From: G965230065 sp965230065
GTDB lineage: Bacteria; Bacteroidota; Bacteroidia; Cytophagales; Cyclobacteriaceae
NCBI GenBank assembly: GCA_965230065.1
Contig: OZ245942.1
Span: forward strand, 372,001 to 436,000
DNA length: 64,000 nucleotides
Direction of reading: 5' to 3'
The stretch's first letter is position 1; each line of letters begins with the position of its first letter. Made by a program: the position numbers and the translations under genes. This document shows positions 1-8,318 of this stretch, piece by piece. The notes under the pieces were generated by a model. That model was given only the letters and a program-made list of their open reading frames with translations. It was not told the origin of the DNA and did not search any database.

Positions 1-2263
1 TCGCTTTCTTTTCACTGAAAGTTCTTTTAAAGTTTCTGGTAGCTAATTTTGTTGCCAGGTTACCATTACTTTCTACACCACCATCTTCACCGCCAGTAGA
101 AGCTTCTACTCCTATAGAAACAGTAGATGAGTTATCCAGCTCATTGGAGTCTTCCTGAAAAATACTTCCCAAGCTTGCAGTAAAATCTGCATTTTCATTC
201 ACTTTCACTTCAAATTCCAGCACTACAGAATCGCCAGGGTTAAGGGTACCAACATTCCAGGTATTGGTATTGTAAGAACCTGCCGAGGGTTGGGAAGCCA
301 GGTAGGTTAATTCAGAAGGTATTGGTGCATCTATGGTAACACCATGGGTTACTTGTCCGCCTGTATTTTTAATTACAACCCTGATCTTGGTAGTGTCTCC
401 TTCCTCAACAAAAGGCCGGGCTGTTGTGGCTTCCACAGAAATATTGGTAACACATAAAGCTACCTCACCATCTAATTTCAATTCATTTCCATCCAATGTC
501 CAAATGAGGCCATTTTTATCATAGTTTACAGTGAAAACGCTGGTATGCAGGCCAGGAGCAAACCGGGTAGGATGACTGGTGAAAGTCTCATTATTGCTAA
601 AGATATTATTTTCTCCATAAGGAATTTCAATCTCACTTATATTCGGATTATAATAACCCAAATTTACAGCATAAGAACTATCTGCATTTATCATCAGGCA
701 CCCTGCTATGGGCATTACAGAAGTCAGTTCTTCGGTCACTTCAACAGCATTGCTAAACTCTGAAGTGGTGCTATCCAGGGTAGCCGTAGCAGTCAACACT
801 GAACCCAATGATATTCCATTAGGCAAGGGGAATGAAAACCGGAACCGTGATGTACTATCATTACCCACTGAAATACCATGCACTACCGGGCCATATACAG
901 ACACTGTACTATCCAAATCATCTGTACTGCCCTCAATGAGTGAGAACAAATAAGTTTTACCCTGTGGAAAATTGTCAGAAGAAGTATCTGCCATAAAAAA
1001 TTCCAGTTCGGCTGCTTGCCTTGCCCAACCTGTGAGCAATAAATTTCCTTCCTTTACAATAGCCGAGTCAAGAACCGGGAAATTTAGAAGGCCATTCCCC
1101 CCTATATCATAATCTTCGGGGTCGTTTTGGGTTACAAAAGGTGATTTACCACGTTTATGGTTTTCTTTGGAAGCCAACAGGTCAATGCCTATTTCTCCGG
1201 TAGGGTTGTCTCCTACACTTCCATTATTATACATAGAATTTTTCTTTACCCTATGCTTTGTAGCCGAAGAGGTAATGAGCACGCCAGCCCCAGTATTATC
1301 ATAAATAAGGTTTTTAATGACATCAGTGCGTTTGCCATACAAACGAATACCCGGGGTTTCGTGCTCTCCGGTACCATTACGTGCAATTGTATTATTTGCT
1401 ATGAGATGGTATCCTTCAGAAATATAGGAGTCAATACCTATACCCAGGTTATCGGTTATTTTATTACCTATTATTTTACATTCACGGTTTTGAGATAAAT
1501 CAATGCCATCTAACTCCTTTACCCGTAGGGCATTGTGAATAATTTCATTATTTTCTATTTGCCATACATCCGCGTTATTGAGCAAATAAATCCCTCCTAC
1601 TTCTTGATACGCAATAATATTATTTCGAACAGTTACGCTATCGGCCCCGTCTCCCACAATACCATTGCCGCCTGAGCGAGCAGTATCAGGATCGGTAAGC
1701 TGATCGGCATATGTGCCAATAATGCATCCTTGAACCAGTCCATTATGGGCTTTATCGGTAAAAATGATGTTTGCATTTGCACTACCACTCTTACTCGCAA
1801 ATCCAAAAATTGCCAAGTTTTTAACAGAAACGCCAGGAGCATCTATTTTTAAACCATATTTGATATTACGCTGTCCTACGATTTCTATTTCAGGCCCCTC
1901 GATTTTATCAAGCGTTAGGTTTTCTATACCAACCTCTCCACCCGTACCTAACATGATTGGATTGGTATTGGCAGTAAAGTTGCTTTGTGTAGCCCCATCA
2001 ATATCGAGCTTATTTACCATAATTACGGGTAATGTTGACTGCACGCTAATGACAAATACTCCACGGCTTATATCGTAATTGGGGTCTGTATCGGGGATAT
2101 TAAACTTTATGGTGCCATTTCCTGAACCGGCATTGGCATCAATAATTGCTTGTCTTAACGAACCTGCACCTGCATCATTCGTGTTTGTCACTACCTGCGC
2201 CAGTATTTCCTGGCTAATAAAACAAGCAATGAATGCAATTAAAAGAGTAGACATTGTTTTCAT
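1..2263 (-). CDS. Secreted right-handed beta-helix protein with DUF11 domain (3' end outside window)
   Basis: About 754 codons are visible, running off the left edge without a stop. The start ATG at 2263 gives a clear signal peptide of about 22 residues ending ...QEILA. Next comes a segment typical of secreted repeat proteins (VTNTNDAGAGSLRQAIIDAN), then a long Asn/Gly-rich stretch (roughly residues 100-380) with the periodicity of parallel beta-helix coils (for example NNIIAYQEVGGIYL and NKITDNLGIGI). Near residues 610-690 there is a DUF11-type domain (VVIKNTGGQVTHGVTIDAPI, then VGTLNPGDSVVLEFEVKV). By family this is a surface or secreted protein, possibly binding or cleaving polysaccharide and possibly a type IX secretion cargo, but the C-terminus that would show a sorting domain is missing. 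No catalytic residues can be assigned. Confidence 0.85.
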   Translation of the reverse strand, partial: MKTMSTLLIAFIACFISQEILAQVVTNTNDAGAGSLRQAIIDANAGSGNGTIKFNIPDTDPNYDISRGVFVISVQSTLPVIMVNKLDIDGATQSNFTANTNPIMLGTGGEVGIENLTLDKIEGPEIEIVGQRNIKYGLKIDAPGVSVKNLAIFGFASKSGSANANIIFTDKAHNGLVQGCIIGTYADQLTDPDTARSGGNGIVGDGADSVTVRNNIIAYQEVGGIYLLNNADVWQIENNEIIHNALRVKELDGIDLSQNRECKIIGNKITDNLGIGIDSYISEGYHLIANNTIARNGTGEHETPGIRLYGKRTDVIKNLIYDNTGAGVLITSSATKHRVKKNSMYNNGSVGDNPTGEIGIDLLASKENHKRGKSPFVTQNDPEDYDIGGNGLLNFPVLDSAIVKEGNLLLTGWARQAAELEFFMADTSSDNFPQGKTYLFSLIEGSTDDLDSTVSVYGPVVHGISVGNDSTSRFRFSFPLPNGISLGSVLTATATLDSTTSEFSNAVEVTEELTSVMPIAGCLMINADSSYAVNLGYYNPNISEIEIPYGENNIFSNNETFTSHPTRFAPGLHTSVFTVNYDKNGLIWTLDGNELKLDGEVALCVTNISVEATTARPFVEEGDTTKIRVVIKNTGGQVTHGVTIDAPIPSELTYLASQPSAGSYNTNTWNVGTLNPGDSVVLEFEVKVNENADFTASLGSIFQEDSNELDNSSTVSIGVEASTGGEDGGVESNGNLATKLATRNFKRTFSEKKA

Positions 2264-2512
2264 ATCACAAATATATTAAAATATTTATAATTTTTATATA
2301 ATTATTTATATTTTTCTTACATCAATGCCTCTTTCCTCACATATACTGTCTCAGCATCTTCTTGGTATATGAAAAAAATTATTCTTTTTGCCTTGAAATA
2401 AGTTTTACAGAGAAAGAACCCGATATATAAAATGAAGCAGGTATCGGTCTGTTATTGAGTAAATCATCAAATAAGCAATGTGACTTACTACTAAAAGGTT
2501 AAGTTCAACTGT

Positions 2513-2520
2513 TATCTTTG
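2513..2520 (+). promoter_or_regulatory. Putative Bacteroidota -7 box (TATCTTTG)
   Basis: TATCTTTG fits the TAnnTTTG consensus of the Bacteroidota primary sigma factor and lies 46 bp before the ATG of the small gene at 2566. No good -33 TTG sits 19 bp upstream, so this is a weak call. The 2264-2559 gap otherwise holds only AT-rich sequence. Confidence 0.35.
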
Positions 2521-2565
2521 TATGTAATATTTTACATTAAAAACTAAAGAAATTAAAAGTTGCCT

Positions 2566-2805
2566 ATGAGAGTAGTTGGAGAAATACCACATCCTGCATG
2601 CAAAATCACCATCTTTTCGTGGAATGGGAAGTATTTAATAAAACTTGAGAGAGGATCTATTGAGCAAACCTTTAAGGTAAGCGAAATGGATGTAACCGGA
2701 GATGAAGATATCCGGGCCATGCTCAACGAAGCGTTTATGAAAAAAGCCATCGCCCGGTTTGAGGAAATGGAAGATACGTTGATGAAAGCTTTAAGTGAAG
2801 TATAA
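2566..2805 (+). CDS. Small conserved hypothetical protein
   Basis: A 79-residue protein starting MRVVGEIPHPACKIT; the ATG at 2566 is preferred over an in-frame TTG at 2560. It contains a compact beta-rich N-terminal half (FSWNGKYLIKLERG) and an acidic helical C-terminal half with EEMEDTLMKAL at the end. It has no signal peptide or membrane segment, so it is probably cytoplasmic. I recall similar short proteins across Bacteroidota, but no function is known to me. It converges on folA, whose stop codon follows immediately with no room for a separate terminator. Confidence 0.7.
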   Translation: MRVVGEIPHPACKITIFSWNGKYLIKLERGSIEQTFKVSEMDVTGDEDIRAMLNEAFMKKAIARFEEMEDTLMKALSEV

Positions 2806-3306
2806 TTATTTTTTGCGCACGTATTCTACAAAAGCAAAGGAATATTTATTCTTTTCATCGGGTGCATGAGGCTGCCTGGCGGCTTCTTTCCATTTCTTTT
2901 TGTCAAATTCAGGGAAAAATGTATCTCCTTCAAAAGTAGCTTCAATTTCAGTAAGGTACATTTTGTCTACTACATCAAGCTTGAGGGTAAGTTTGTAGAT
3001 TTCGGCACCTCCTAAAATAAAAGCTTCTTTTTCACCTTTTGATTTTGCCAAAGCAAAGGCATGCTGTATATCATTCACAACGTAACATCCTTCGGGATGA
3101 TAATCTTGCTGTCGAGTAACAATGATGGTGGGCCTGCCAGGCAATAGCCCATCTAGTGACTCAAAAGTTTTGCGCCCCATGATTACATAATGCCCTTTGG
3201 TTTTACTTTTAAAAAATTTCAAGTCAGCGGGCAGGTGCCACACCAGGTCATTATCTTTTCCAATGACATTATTTTCGGCCACAGCCGCAATGATGGATCT
3301 GATCAT
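2806..3306 (-). CDS. folA: Dihydrofolate reductase
   Basis: Reduces dihydrofolate to tetrahydrofolate with NADPH in the cytoplasm. The 166-residue length is normal. Family motifs are in place: the substrate-site segment VWHLPADLKFF with Asp28 as the proton donor equivalent, GRKTFES (44-50) for NADPH contact, and GGAEIY (99-104). It is the second gene of a leftward pair with fmt: the fmt stop and the folA region overlap by 4 bp (ATGA type), implying translational coupling. Pairing with fmt makes sense because both belong to one-carbon/folate metabolism. Confidence 0.95.
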   Translation of the reverse strand: MIRSIIAAVAENNVIGKDNDLVWHLPADLKFFKSKTKGHYVIMGRKTFESLDGLLPGRPTIIVTRQQDYHPEGCYVVNDIQHAFALAKSKGEKEAFILGGAEIYKLTLKLDVVDKMYLTEIEATFEGDTFFPEFDKKKWKEAARQPHAPDEKNKYSFAFVEYVRKK

Positions 3307-4244
3307 AATTTATTTCCTTTTAGAAACTCCTGCACCGGCATGCGTTTTTTTCCTTCCAGTTGCAATTCGTCTACCGCTAATAACTCGTCAGCAGTTTGGA
3401 TGTGAATATAGGTTTTGTTATCAGTTTTGGTGTCACCCGGCTGTTGGTTTTCATCTTTGGTGCTTGTAAAAGAAGTTTTAAAAATCTTACAGTTTTTATC
3501 ACCTTGTGGCGTAGACAAAGTTGTACAAGCTGCCGGATAAGGAGATAGCCCCCGAATAAAATTTCGAACTTTTTCAGCAGACTGGTTCCAATCAATTTCA
3601 CAGGTTTTTTTATGAATTTTTGGAGCTGATTTTAGCGCAACCCCCTCTGTTTTTTGTGGCTTGAGCGTATAATCATCCCGGCTGATGGCCTCTACGGTTT
3701 TTAGTACCAGCTTTGCCCCTTTCTGCATCAGGCGCCCGTACAGTGTTCCAGCGGTATCATCAAGATTAACTTTCTCTTTTTCCTGAAAAATGATACTTCC
3801 GGTATCAATTTCATGCCTTATCATAAAAGTGGTTACACCGGTTTCGGTTTCTCCATTAATGACGGCCCAGTTGATAGGCGCAGCGCCCCGATATTGAGGA
3901 AGTAAAGAAGCGTGCAAATTGAAAGTACCAATCGTGGGCATATTCCAAACTACTTCGGGTAGCATTCGAAAAGCCACAACCACTTGCAAATCAGCCTGGT
4001 AACTTTTAAGCTCTTCAACAAAATCAGGGCTTTTCAGGTTGGTGGGCTGCAACACTGGGATTTTGTGTTTCACGGCAGCTTCTTTTACTGGTGATGCCGC
4101 CAGTTGCCTTCCTCGCCCTTTGGGTTTGTCAGCAGCGGTAATCACGGCTACTACGTTAAAATCATGCTCAAGCAATATTTCCAAAGAAGGAACAGCAAAC
4201 TCGGGCGTTCCCATAAAAATGATTCGTAATTTTTTTTTGCTCAT
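3303..4244 (-). CDS. fmt: Methionyl-tRNA formyltransferase
   Basis: Transfers a formyl group from 10-formyl-tetrahydrofolate to initiator Met-tRNA. The 313-residue protein has the expected N-terminal formyltransferase fold. Catalytic residues match those of E. coli Fmt: Asn109, His111 (NLHASLLPQYRGAAP) and Asp147 (EIDTG). The C-terminal OB-like tRNA-binding domain is present from about residue 205. It is the first gene of a two-gene operon with folA, with a 4-bp overlap. The ATG start at 4244 follows an AT-rich leader. Confidence 0.95.
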   Translation of the reverse strand: MSKKKLRIIFMGTPEFAVPSLEILLEHDFNVVAVITAADKPKGRGRQLAASPVKEAAVKHKIPVLQPTNLKSPDFVEELKSYQADLQVVVAFRMLPEVVWNMPTIGTFNLHASLLPQYRGAAPINWAVINGETETGVTTFMIRHEIDTGSIIFQEKEKVNLDDTAGTLYGRLMQKGAKLVLKTVEAISRDDYTLKPQKTEGVALKSAPKIHKKTCEIDWNQSAEKVRNFIRGLSPYPAACTTLSTPQGDKNCKIFKTSFTSTKDENQQPGDTKTDNKTYIHIQTADELLAVDELQLEGKKRMPVQEFLKGNKL

Positions 4245-4266
4245 AAGTCAGGTTTGTACAACTCAA

Positions 4267-4274
4267 CAAAATTA
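4267..4274 (-). promoter_or_regulatory. Putative -7 box for fmt-folA (TAATTTTG)
   Basis: On the minus strand TAATTTTG matches TAnnTTTG and would place the transcript start about 16 bp before the fmt ATG. No convincing -33 TTG is present, so the call rests on one box in an AT-rich gap. Confidence 0.35.
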
Positions 4275-4361
4275 ATTTATTTGAGAGGAAATTGAAACTT
4301 CTGCGATTTCCGGGAGTTTTCTGTACCTTACCACATCTGCCATATCATTATTCTAAAACCA

Positions 4362-6269
4362 ATGAGCAAACACAAACTACTCCTTCTTTTTCTTTTTATT
4401 TCTGTAGAAGTTAGCCAAGCGCAAAGCAAATTTGAAATACCCAACCTAAAAACCATTCCCTATGATACGCCTGCTCCGCCCCCCGAATGGGCTTTACTAC
4501 AACGGCATTTGATGCATGCCCTTTATCCGGCTGCCATGGAATTTGTAGAAAAGTATACCAACCCGGATGGTTCCCTCATCTGGCGGGATGAATGGCCGGG
4601 TATGGATGGCTCCGACGACGGATACGAGAGCTTTTATAATTTCCCTCTCTATTATGCCCTCGGTGGCCCTGAAGAAATTGACGCTCTTTCCCGCAAACTT
4701 TGGGATGCCGTGACGGTACAGTTTACCGAATATGGGCTGATTACCGGTGAATTTGACGAAGGCTATGACTGGATGCATCATGGAGAGTCTTACACCTACT
4801 TCTATTTCTTTGGACTAGCCGACCCTACCGACCAAAAAATGCGAAACAGGGCTATCAGGTTTGCCGAAATGTATATGGATGATGGCACGGAAAAATCTAA
4901 TTATGACGCCGAATTAAAACTGATGCGATCCCCCCTCACCGGCAGCCTGGGACCTCGTTTCAAGAATACAGCCGAAGACTGGGTAACCCACCGCCCTATT
5001 CTCGCCAATTATCCTTTGCCTTATGATGATATCCCTAATGTAGAATCCAGTGCAGCTTGGAATGATGAGGAAAAGTTCCAATATATTTTGGAGACGATTA
5101 ATAAACGAATGATGAAAGGGGACGTGCCCCTGAACCTGGCCAGCACCAGCATGATGCTGAATGCCTATATGTATACGGCTGATGAAAAGTACAAACAATG
5201 GGTATTGGATTATGTAAAAGCATGGATGGGCAGGGTGGAACAAAACGATGGCATTCTGCCCGATAATGTAGGGCTTTCCGGGAAAATTGGCGAAAATATG
5301 GGTGGCAACTGGTGGGGCGGTTACTATGGGTGGAGATGGCCTCATGGCCTGCCCAATCAGTTGGAAGCTACTACCATCGGAGCCAGCAATGCTTATTTGG
5401 TAAGCGGAGATTCAAACTACCTGGAATTACCCTATTCGGTTATCAATACCGTAACTGCGCAGGGAAAAGCGGAGGGTGGCCGGGTGCTGGTGCCCTATCG
5501 CTACGATGACCGGGGCTGGTACGATTTCCGCCCCATGCGCCCCAAATACCCTACGCATTTGTGGTATATGTCACGAACCAAAGAAAACTGGAACCGGGTA
5601 AAAAATTTGATAGATTCGGCCAACTGGAACGATCTGCACTATCGCAAAGGCAAAGGCGACTCTGAAAACACTGCTGCCTGGCTGGGTTATTTAGAAGGCG
5701 TAAATCCTGATTATCCGGTCAAAATTCTGCAAGCCACTTACAATGAAATGTTGAAAAGACTGGATGAAATCCGTAACGATGAAACTACACCGGATGAACA
5801 GGATGTTCACCACTGGCTCAACCGCAATCCGGTAGTGCTGGAAGGGTTGGTACAAACCATGCTGGGCGCACCCAACCACATTTATCACGGGGGGTTGTTA
5901 CAAACCAGTGTCCGCTATTTTGACCCGGAAAACCAACGCCCAGGCATTCCACAGGATGTAGCGGCTTTGGTACGGCAAATCACCCCCGGTGGCATTTCGC
6001 TCCAACTGGTAAACCTGCATCCTACCGAAACCAAAAAAATAATCATTCAGGGCGGGATGTTTGGGGAGCATACTATTAAAAGAGTACGACAAGTGCTTGA
6101 ATATCCGTACCAGTTTGATACCATTGACCATCGGTATTTTCAGGTAGAACTGGGGCCGGGCAGTGTAGCCCAACTGGAACTAGAGATTGACCGCTTCGAA
6201 AATCCTCCCACTTACGCTTTTCCATGGCATGGTGAGAGCATTCCTATGAAAGAAAGGACAGATTATTAG
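4362..6269 (+). CDS. Secreted protein of unknown function, possibly an (alpha/alpha)-barrel glycan-active enzyme
   Basis: A 635-residue exported protein with signal peptide (KLLLLFLFISVEVSQAQS). The mature part is rich in Trp, Tyr and acidic residues: DGSLIWRDEWPGMDGSDDG (about 69-87), YDWMHHGESYTYFYFFG (about 133-150), and GGNWWGGYYGWRWPHG near 310-325. A smaller beta-rich C-terminal part begins near residue 540 (ISLQLVNLHPTETKKIIIQG). A helical catalytic core followed by a beta-sandwich is the layout of many glycoside hydrolases and polysaccharide lyases, but I do not recognise the family, and the enzyme assignment is inference. It is a stand-alone gene, divergent from fmt and convergent with the broken racemase gene. 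Confidence 0.6.
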   Translation: MSKHKLLLLFLFISVEVSQAQSKFEIPNLKTIPYDTPAPPPEWALLQRHLMHALYPAAMEFVEKYTNPDGSLIWRDEWPGMDGSDDGYESFYNFPLYYALGGPEEIDALSRKLWDAVTVQFTEYGLITGEFDEGYDWMHHGESYTYFYFFGLADPTDQKMRNRAIRFAEMYMDDGTEKSNYDAELKLMRSPLTGSLGPRFKNTAEDWVTHRPILANYPLPYDDIPNVESSAAWNDEEKFQYILETINKRMMKGDVPLNLASTSMMLNAYMYTADEKYKQWVLDYVKAWMGRVEQNDGILPDNVGLSGKIGENMGGNWWGGYYGWRWPHGLPNQLEATTIGASNAYLVSGDSNYLELPYSVINTVTAQGKAEGGRVLVPYRYDDRGWYDFRPMRPKYPTHLWYMSRTKENWNRVKNLIDSANWNDLHYRKGKGDSENTAAWLGYLEGVNPDYPVKILQATYNEMLKRLDEIRNDETTPDEQDVHHWLNRNPVVLEGLVQTMLGAPNHIYHGGLLQTSVRYFDPENQRPGIPQDVAALVRQITPGGISLQLVNLHPTETKKIIIQGGMFGEHTIKRVRQVLEYPYQFDTIDHRYFQVELGPGSVAQLELEIDRFENPPTYAFPWHGESIPMKERTDY

Positions 6270-6376
6270 TTTTCTTAAGATACGAACTTACTGTTATAGG
6301 TCTCTTTTGCTTTCTCGATGAACTACCTGCATTTTAGGGTAGTTCTCATATCAGTATCAAAGGTTTTTAATTAAAA

Positions 6377-6814
6377 TTAATTCTTATTAACCTTTTTTAA
6401 CACCTCTCCCGCCCTTCTAAAACCGGTTTCCCCAGAATTCAAAACATTTACCCCAAACTCTTTCATAGGATCGGGGTAAAAGAAGGCAAAAACGCTCATA
6501 GAAAGCTGGGCCAGCACCACAATGTCTATTTTTTCCTTTTGCTGAGTTTCCCGGATGGCGTTGGCAATTACTTCGTTATGTGCGGCAATGTCTCCCTTTC
6601 CTAGCAGATCGAAGGCTTTTTCTACGGTGGCACCTGTAAAATTCATCTGCTTCCCCAACCTGTCAGCAGTTTCCTGTAGCAAACTTTGGGTACTTGTTAC
6701 GGTAGGCCCATGGGTTACAATGACGAGGATCCCCCCCCCGGCTTGCACACCTTCTTCCATCATGGCTTCGTCTATCTGCACCACAGGAACATTTACTTCT
6801 TTCATTTTCTCCAA
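6377..6814 (-). pseudogene. N-terminally truncated Asp/Glu (hydantoin) racemase-family gene
   Basis: The 145 readable codons correspond to the C-terminal two thirds of an Asp/Glu/hydantoin racemase. VPVVQIDEAMMEEGV and GGGILVIVTHGPTVTSTQSLL match the middle of the family, while the N-terminal lobe with the first catalytic Cys is absent. The frame starts at a TTG; reading further upstream it stays open for only about 16 codons before a TAA, with no ATG in that stretch. A run of nine C on the plus strand (nine G in the gene, 6731-6739) encodes three Gly. Family members are usually well over 200 residues, so this is most likely a decayed gene rather than a working racemase. Confidence 0.7.
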
Positions 6815-7049
6815 GATTCGGAACCTCCTGTCATGAGGTAATAGATTGCTACAACATTATTAATTAATGTATCCAATATCATTTTGAAAATGTATACAAT
6901 TAGAATTATTAAAAAATATTTACTATTCTAAGTTAAGCATTGATAGTATTAATAAGCGGACTGAATTCCCCTGGAACCTTTTGAAATCTTGCCCCCGCAC
7001 TCTATGTTTGCTTACAGGAAAACAACTACACACTTTAAACAACAACCCT

Positions 7050-7502
7050 ATGTATACCGGACTGCTTCACCTACACTCCTCATTGCGTTATGTATTGCTT
7101 ATTGTCATTATTGCGGCGATTATCAAAGGCTTTGACGGATGGCTCAATAAAAAAGAATTTACGGGTACTGATAATAAACTGGGTTTGTTTACGCTGATTT
7201 TTGCCCATACCCAACTGCTGGTAGGATTAATTCTTTACTTTATCAGTCCTATTGTACAAAGTGCTTTATCTGATATGGGTGGGGCGATGAAAGATACCAC
7301 TTTGCGGTTTTGGGCCGTAGAGCATATTTCGTTAATGATTATAGCCATTGTGCTGATTACGATTGGGCGGGTTTCTTCTAAAAAAGCAGCCACGGCTGTC
7401 CAAAAACATAAAAAGGCCGCTATTTTCTTTCTCATCGGTTTGATACTCATCCTGATTTCCATTCCCTGGCCTTTCAGCCGGGTTGCGCGGCCCTGGTTTT
7501 GA
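7050..7502 (+). CDS. Small integral membrane protein, cytochrome b-like
   Basis: 150 residues starting MYTGLLHLHSSLRYVLL. Four hydrophobic helices are visible: about 9-25, 45-65, 85-105 and 120-140. His residues near helix 1 (LHLHS), in helix 2 (FAHTQ) and in helix 3 (VEHIS) could ligate haem, which is why such Bacteroidota proteins are commonly called cytochrome B; haem binding is not proven here. An earlier in-frame start at 6981 would add a cysteine-containing non-hydrophobic leader and is less likely. The gene ends at a strong bidirectional hairpin shared with the convergent small gene at 7590. Confidence 0.65.
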   Translation: MYTGLLHLHSSLRYVLLIVIIAAIIKGFDGWLNKKEFTGTDNKLGLFTLIFAHTQLLVGLILYFISPIVQSALSDMGGAMKDTTLRFWAVEHISLMIIAIVLITIGRVSSKKAATAVQKHKKAAIFFLIGLILILISIPWPFSRVARPWF

Positions 7503-7524
7503 TGAATGGAGTTTGAAGTTTAGT

Positions 7525-7570
7525 GTTTACAGTTTTATGTTCTGCCAACAAGAAACATAAAACTGTAAAC
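7525..7570. terminator. Bidirectional hairpin terminator
   Basis: Perfect 17-bp inverted repeat (GTTTACAGTTTTATGTT and its complement) with a 12-nt loop, followed on the plus strand by an A-run (7571-7576). It lies between the convergent genes ending at 7502 and 7590 and can end transcription from both sides. Confidence 0.6.
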
Positions 7571-7589
7571 AAAAAATGCTAAACTTATG

Positions 7590-7796
7590 CTAATACCTGT
7601 ACGCTACACGATGGCGGTTAAAGAGCCTTCTGAATTTTCCTCGCTCCATATCTGCAACGGTGCGTAGACTGCGGGCAATTTTAGGAGCAGGTTGGTTCAA
7701 TTTCTGGAAAGTTCTGCTGATTGGAATGCTGGCTCCTTCTACATCTACAAATATATTCTTCAGGTTATTTTTTATGAAATTAATCATGGCTTTCAA
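7590..7796 (-). CDS. Small paralogous protein 2 of a tandem pair, unknown function
   Basis: 68 residues with no signal peptide and net positive charge. It aligns with the neighbour at 7851-8060: both have an N-terminal I.VD.E block, a central LN, and a nearly identical C-terminal tail (here TVADMERGKFRRLFNRHRVA, then YRY). The conserved, basic and aromatic tail with a variable middle is what makes the pair notable. The two genes are tandem, same strand, 54 bp apart. I do not recognise the family. A peptide substrate, small DNA- or RNA-binding protein, or RiPP-like precursor are all possible, none supported. Confidence 0.55.
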   Translation of the reverse strand: MKAMINFIKNNLKNIFVDVEGASIPISRTFQKLNQPAPKIARSLRTVADMERGKFRRLFNRHRVAYRY

Positions 7797-7850
7797 ATTT
7801 AAAATGTCTGTTTATTGTATTACCTTCTTCTGGTTTTGTGGTATACCTGT

Positions 7851-8060
7851 CTAGTTAAAAAACCGGTATGCAGTATGATGACGGTTAAATAATCTTCTAA
7901 ATCTTCCTCCTGCCATCTCAGCAACCGTATACTGGCTTTTTCTTCTATCAGGCACAGCCTGTGTTTCATTCAATTTCAGAGATGCATCACTTAATGTAAT
8001 CTGTACATTTTCAGCATCTACTAATATATATTCCAGTGTGTTATTTATTGTCGTTGTCAT
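7851..8060 (-). CDS. Small paralogous protein 1 of a tandem pair, unknown function
   Basis: 69 residues beginning MTTTINNTLEYILVDAENVQ and ending TVAEMAGGRFRRLFNRHHTA followed by YRFFN. It is the upstream member of a tandem duplication with the gene at 7590. The duplication is old: the middle regions have diverged while the last 25 residues stay alike, so the tail is probably the functional part. No membrane segment or cysteine-rich pattern is visible. The 8061-8318 gap upstream is AT-rich; I found no clear -33/-7 pair in it. Confidence 0.55.
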   Translation of the reverse strand: MTTTINNTLEYILVDAENVQITLSDASLKLNETQAVPDRRKSQYTVAEMAGGRFRRLFNRHHTAYRFFN

Positions 8061-8318
8061 TTTCTTGTCATTTATAGTTTAAATAATCCGTATGTACTAT
8101 GTAATGCCAAGTAGTGTGCCAAAACAAAAATTAGCGTTATTATGATTTTTAGAAGGTTTTTGAAAAAATTGCATGTTCATTTTCGTACACTTACACTCCG
8201 TTAGTGAACACTTTTTGCTTTTTTTGAGATGCAATGATGAGTATTTTTTCAAGGTTAATGTAGCACTTTCGCCTATGTTGTATTTGATTTGCCTACATCA
8301 TTGATAAAACTGATAAAC

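Noticed and set aside
2268..2275. TATATTTG promoter-like box before the beta-helix gene
   Set aside because: Only 5 bp before the ATG, which would make the mRNA leaderless; a chance match in an AT-rich gap is as likely.
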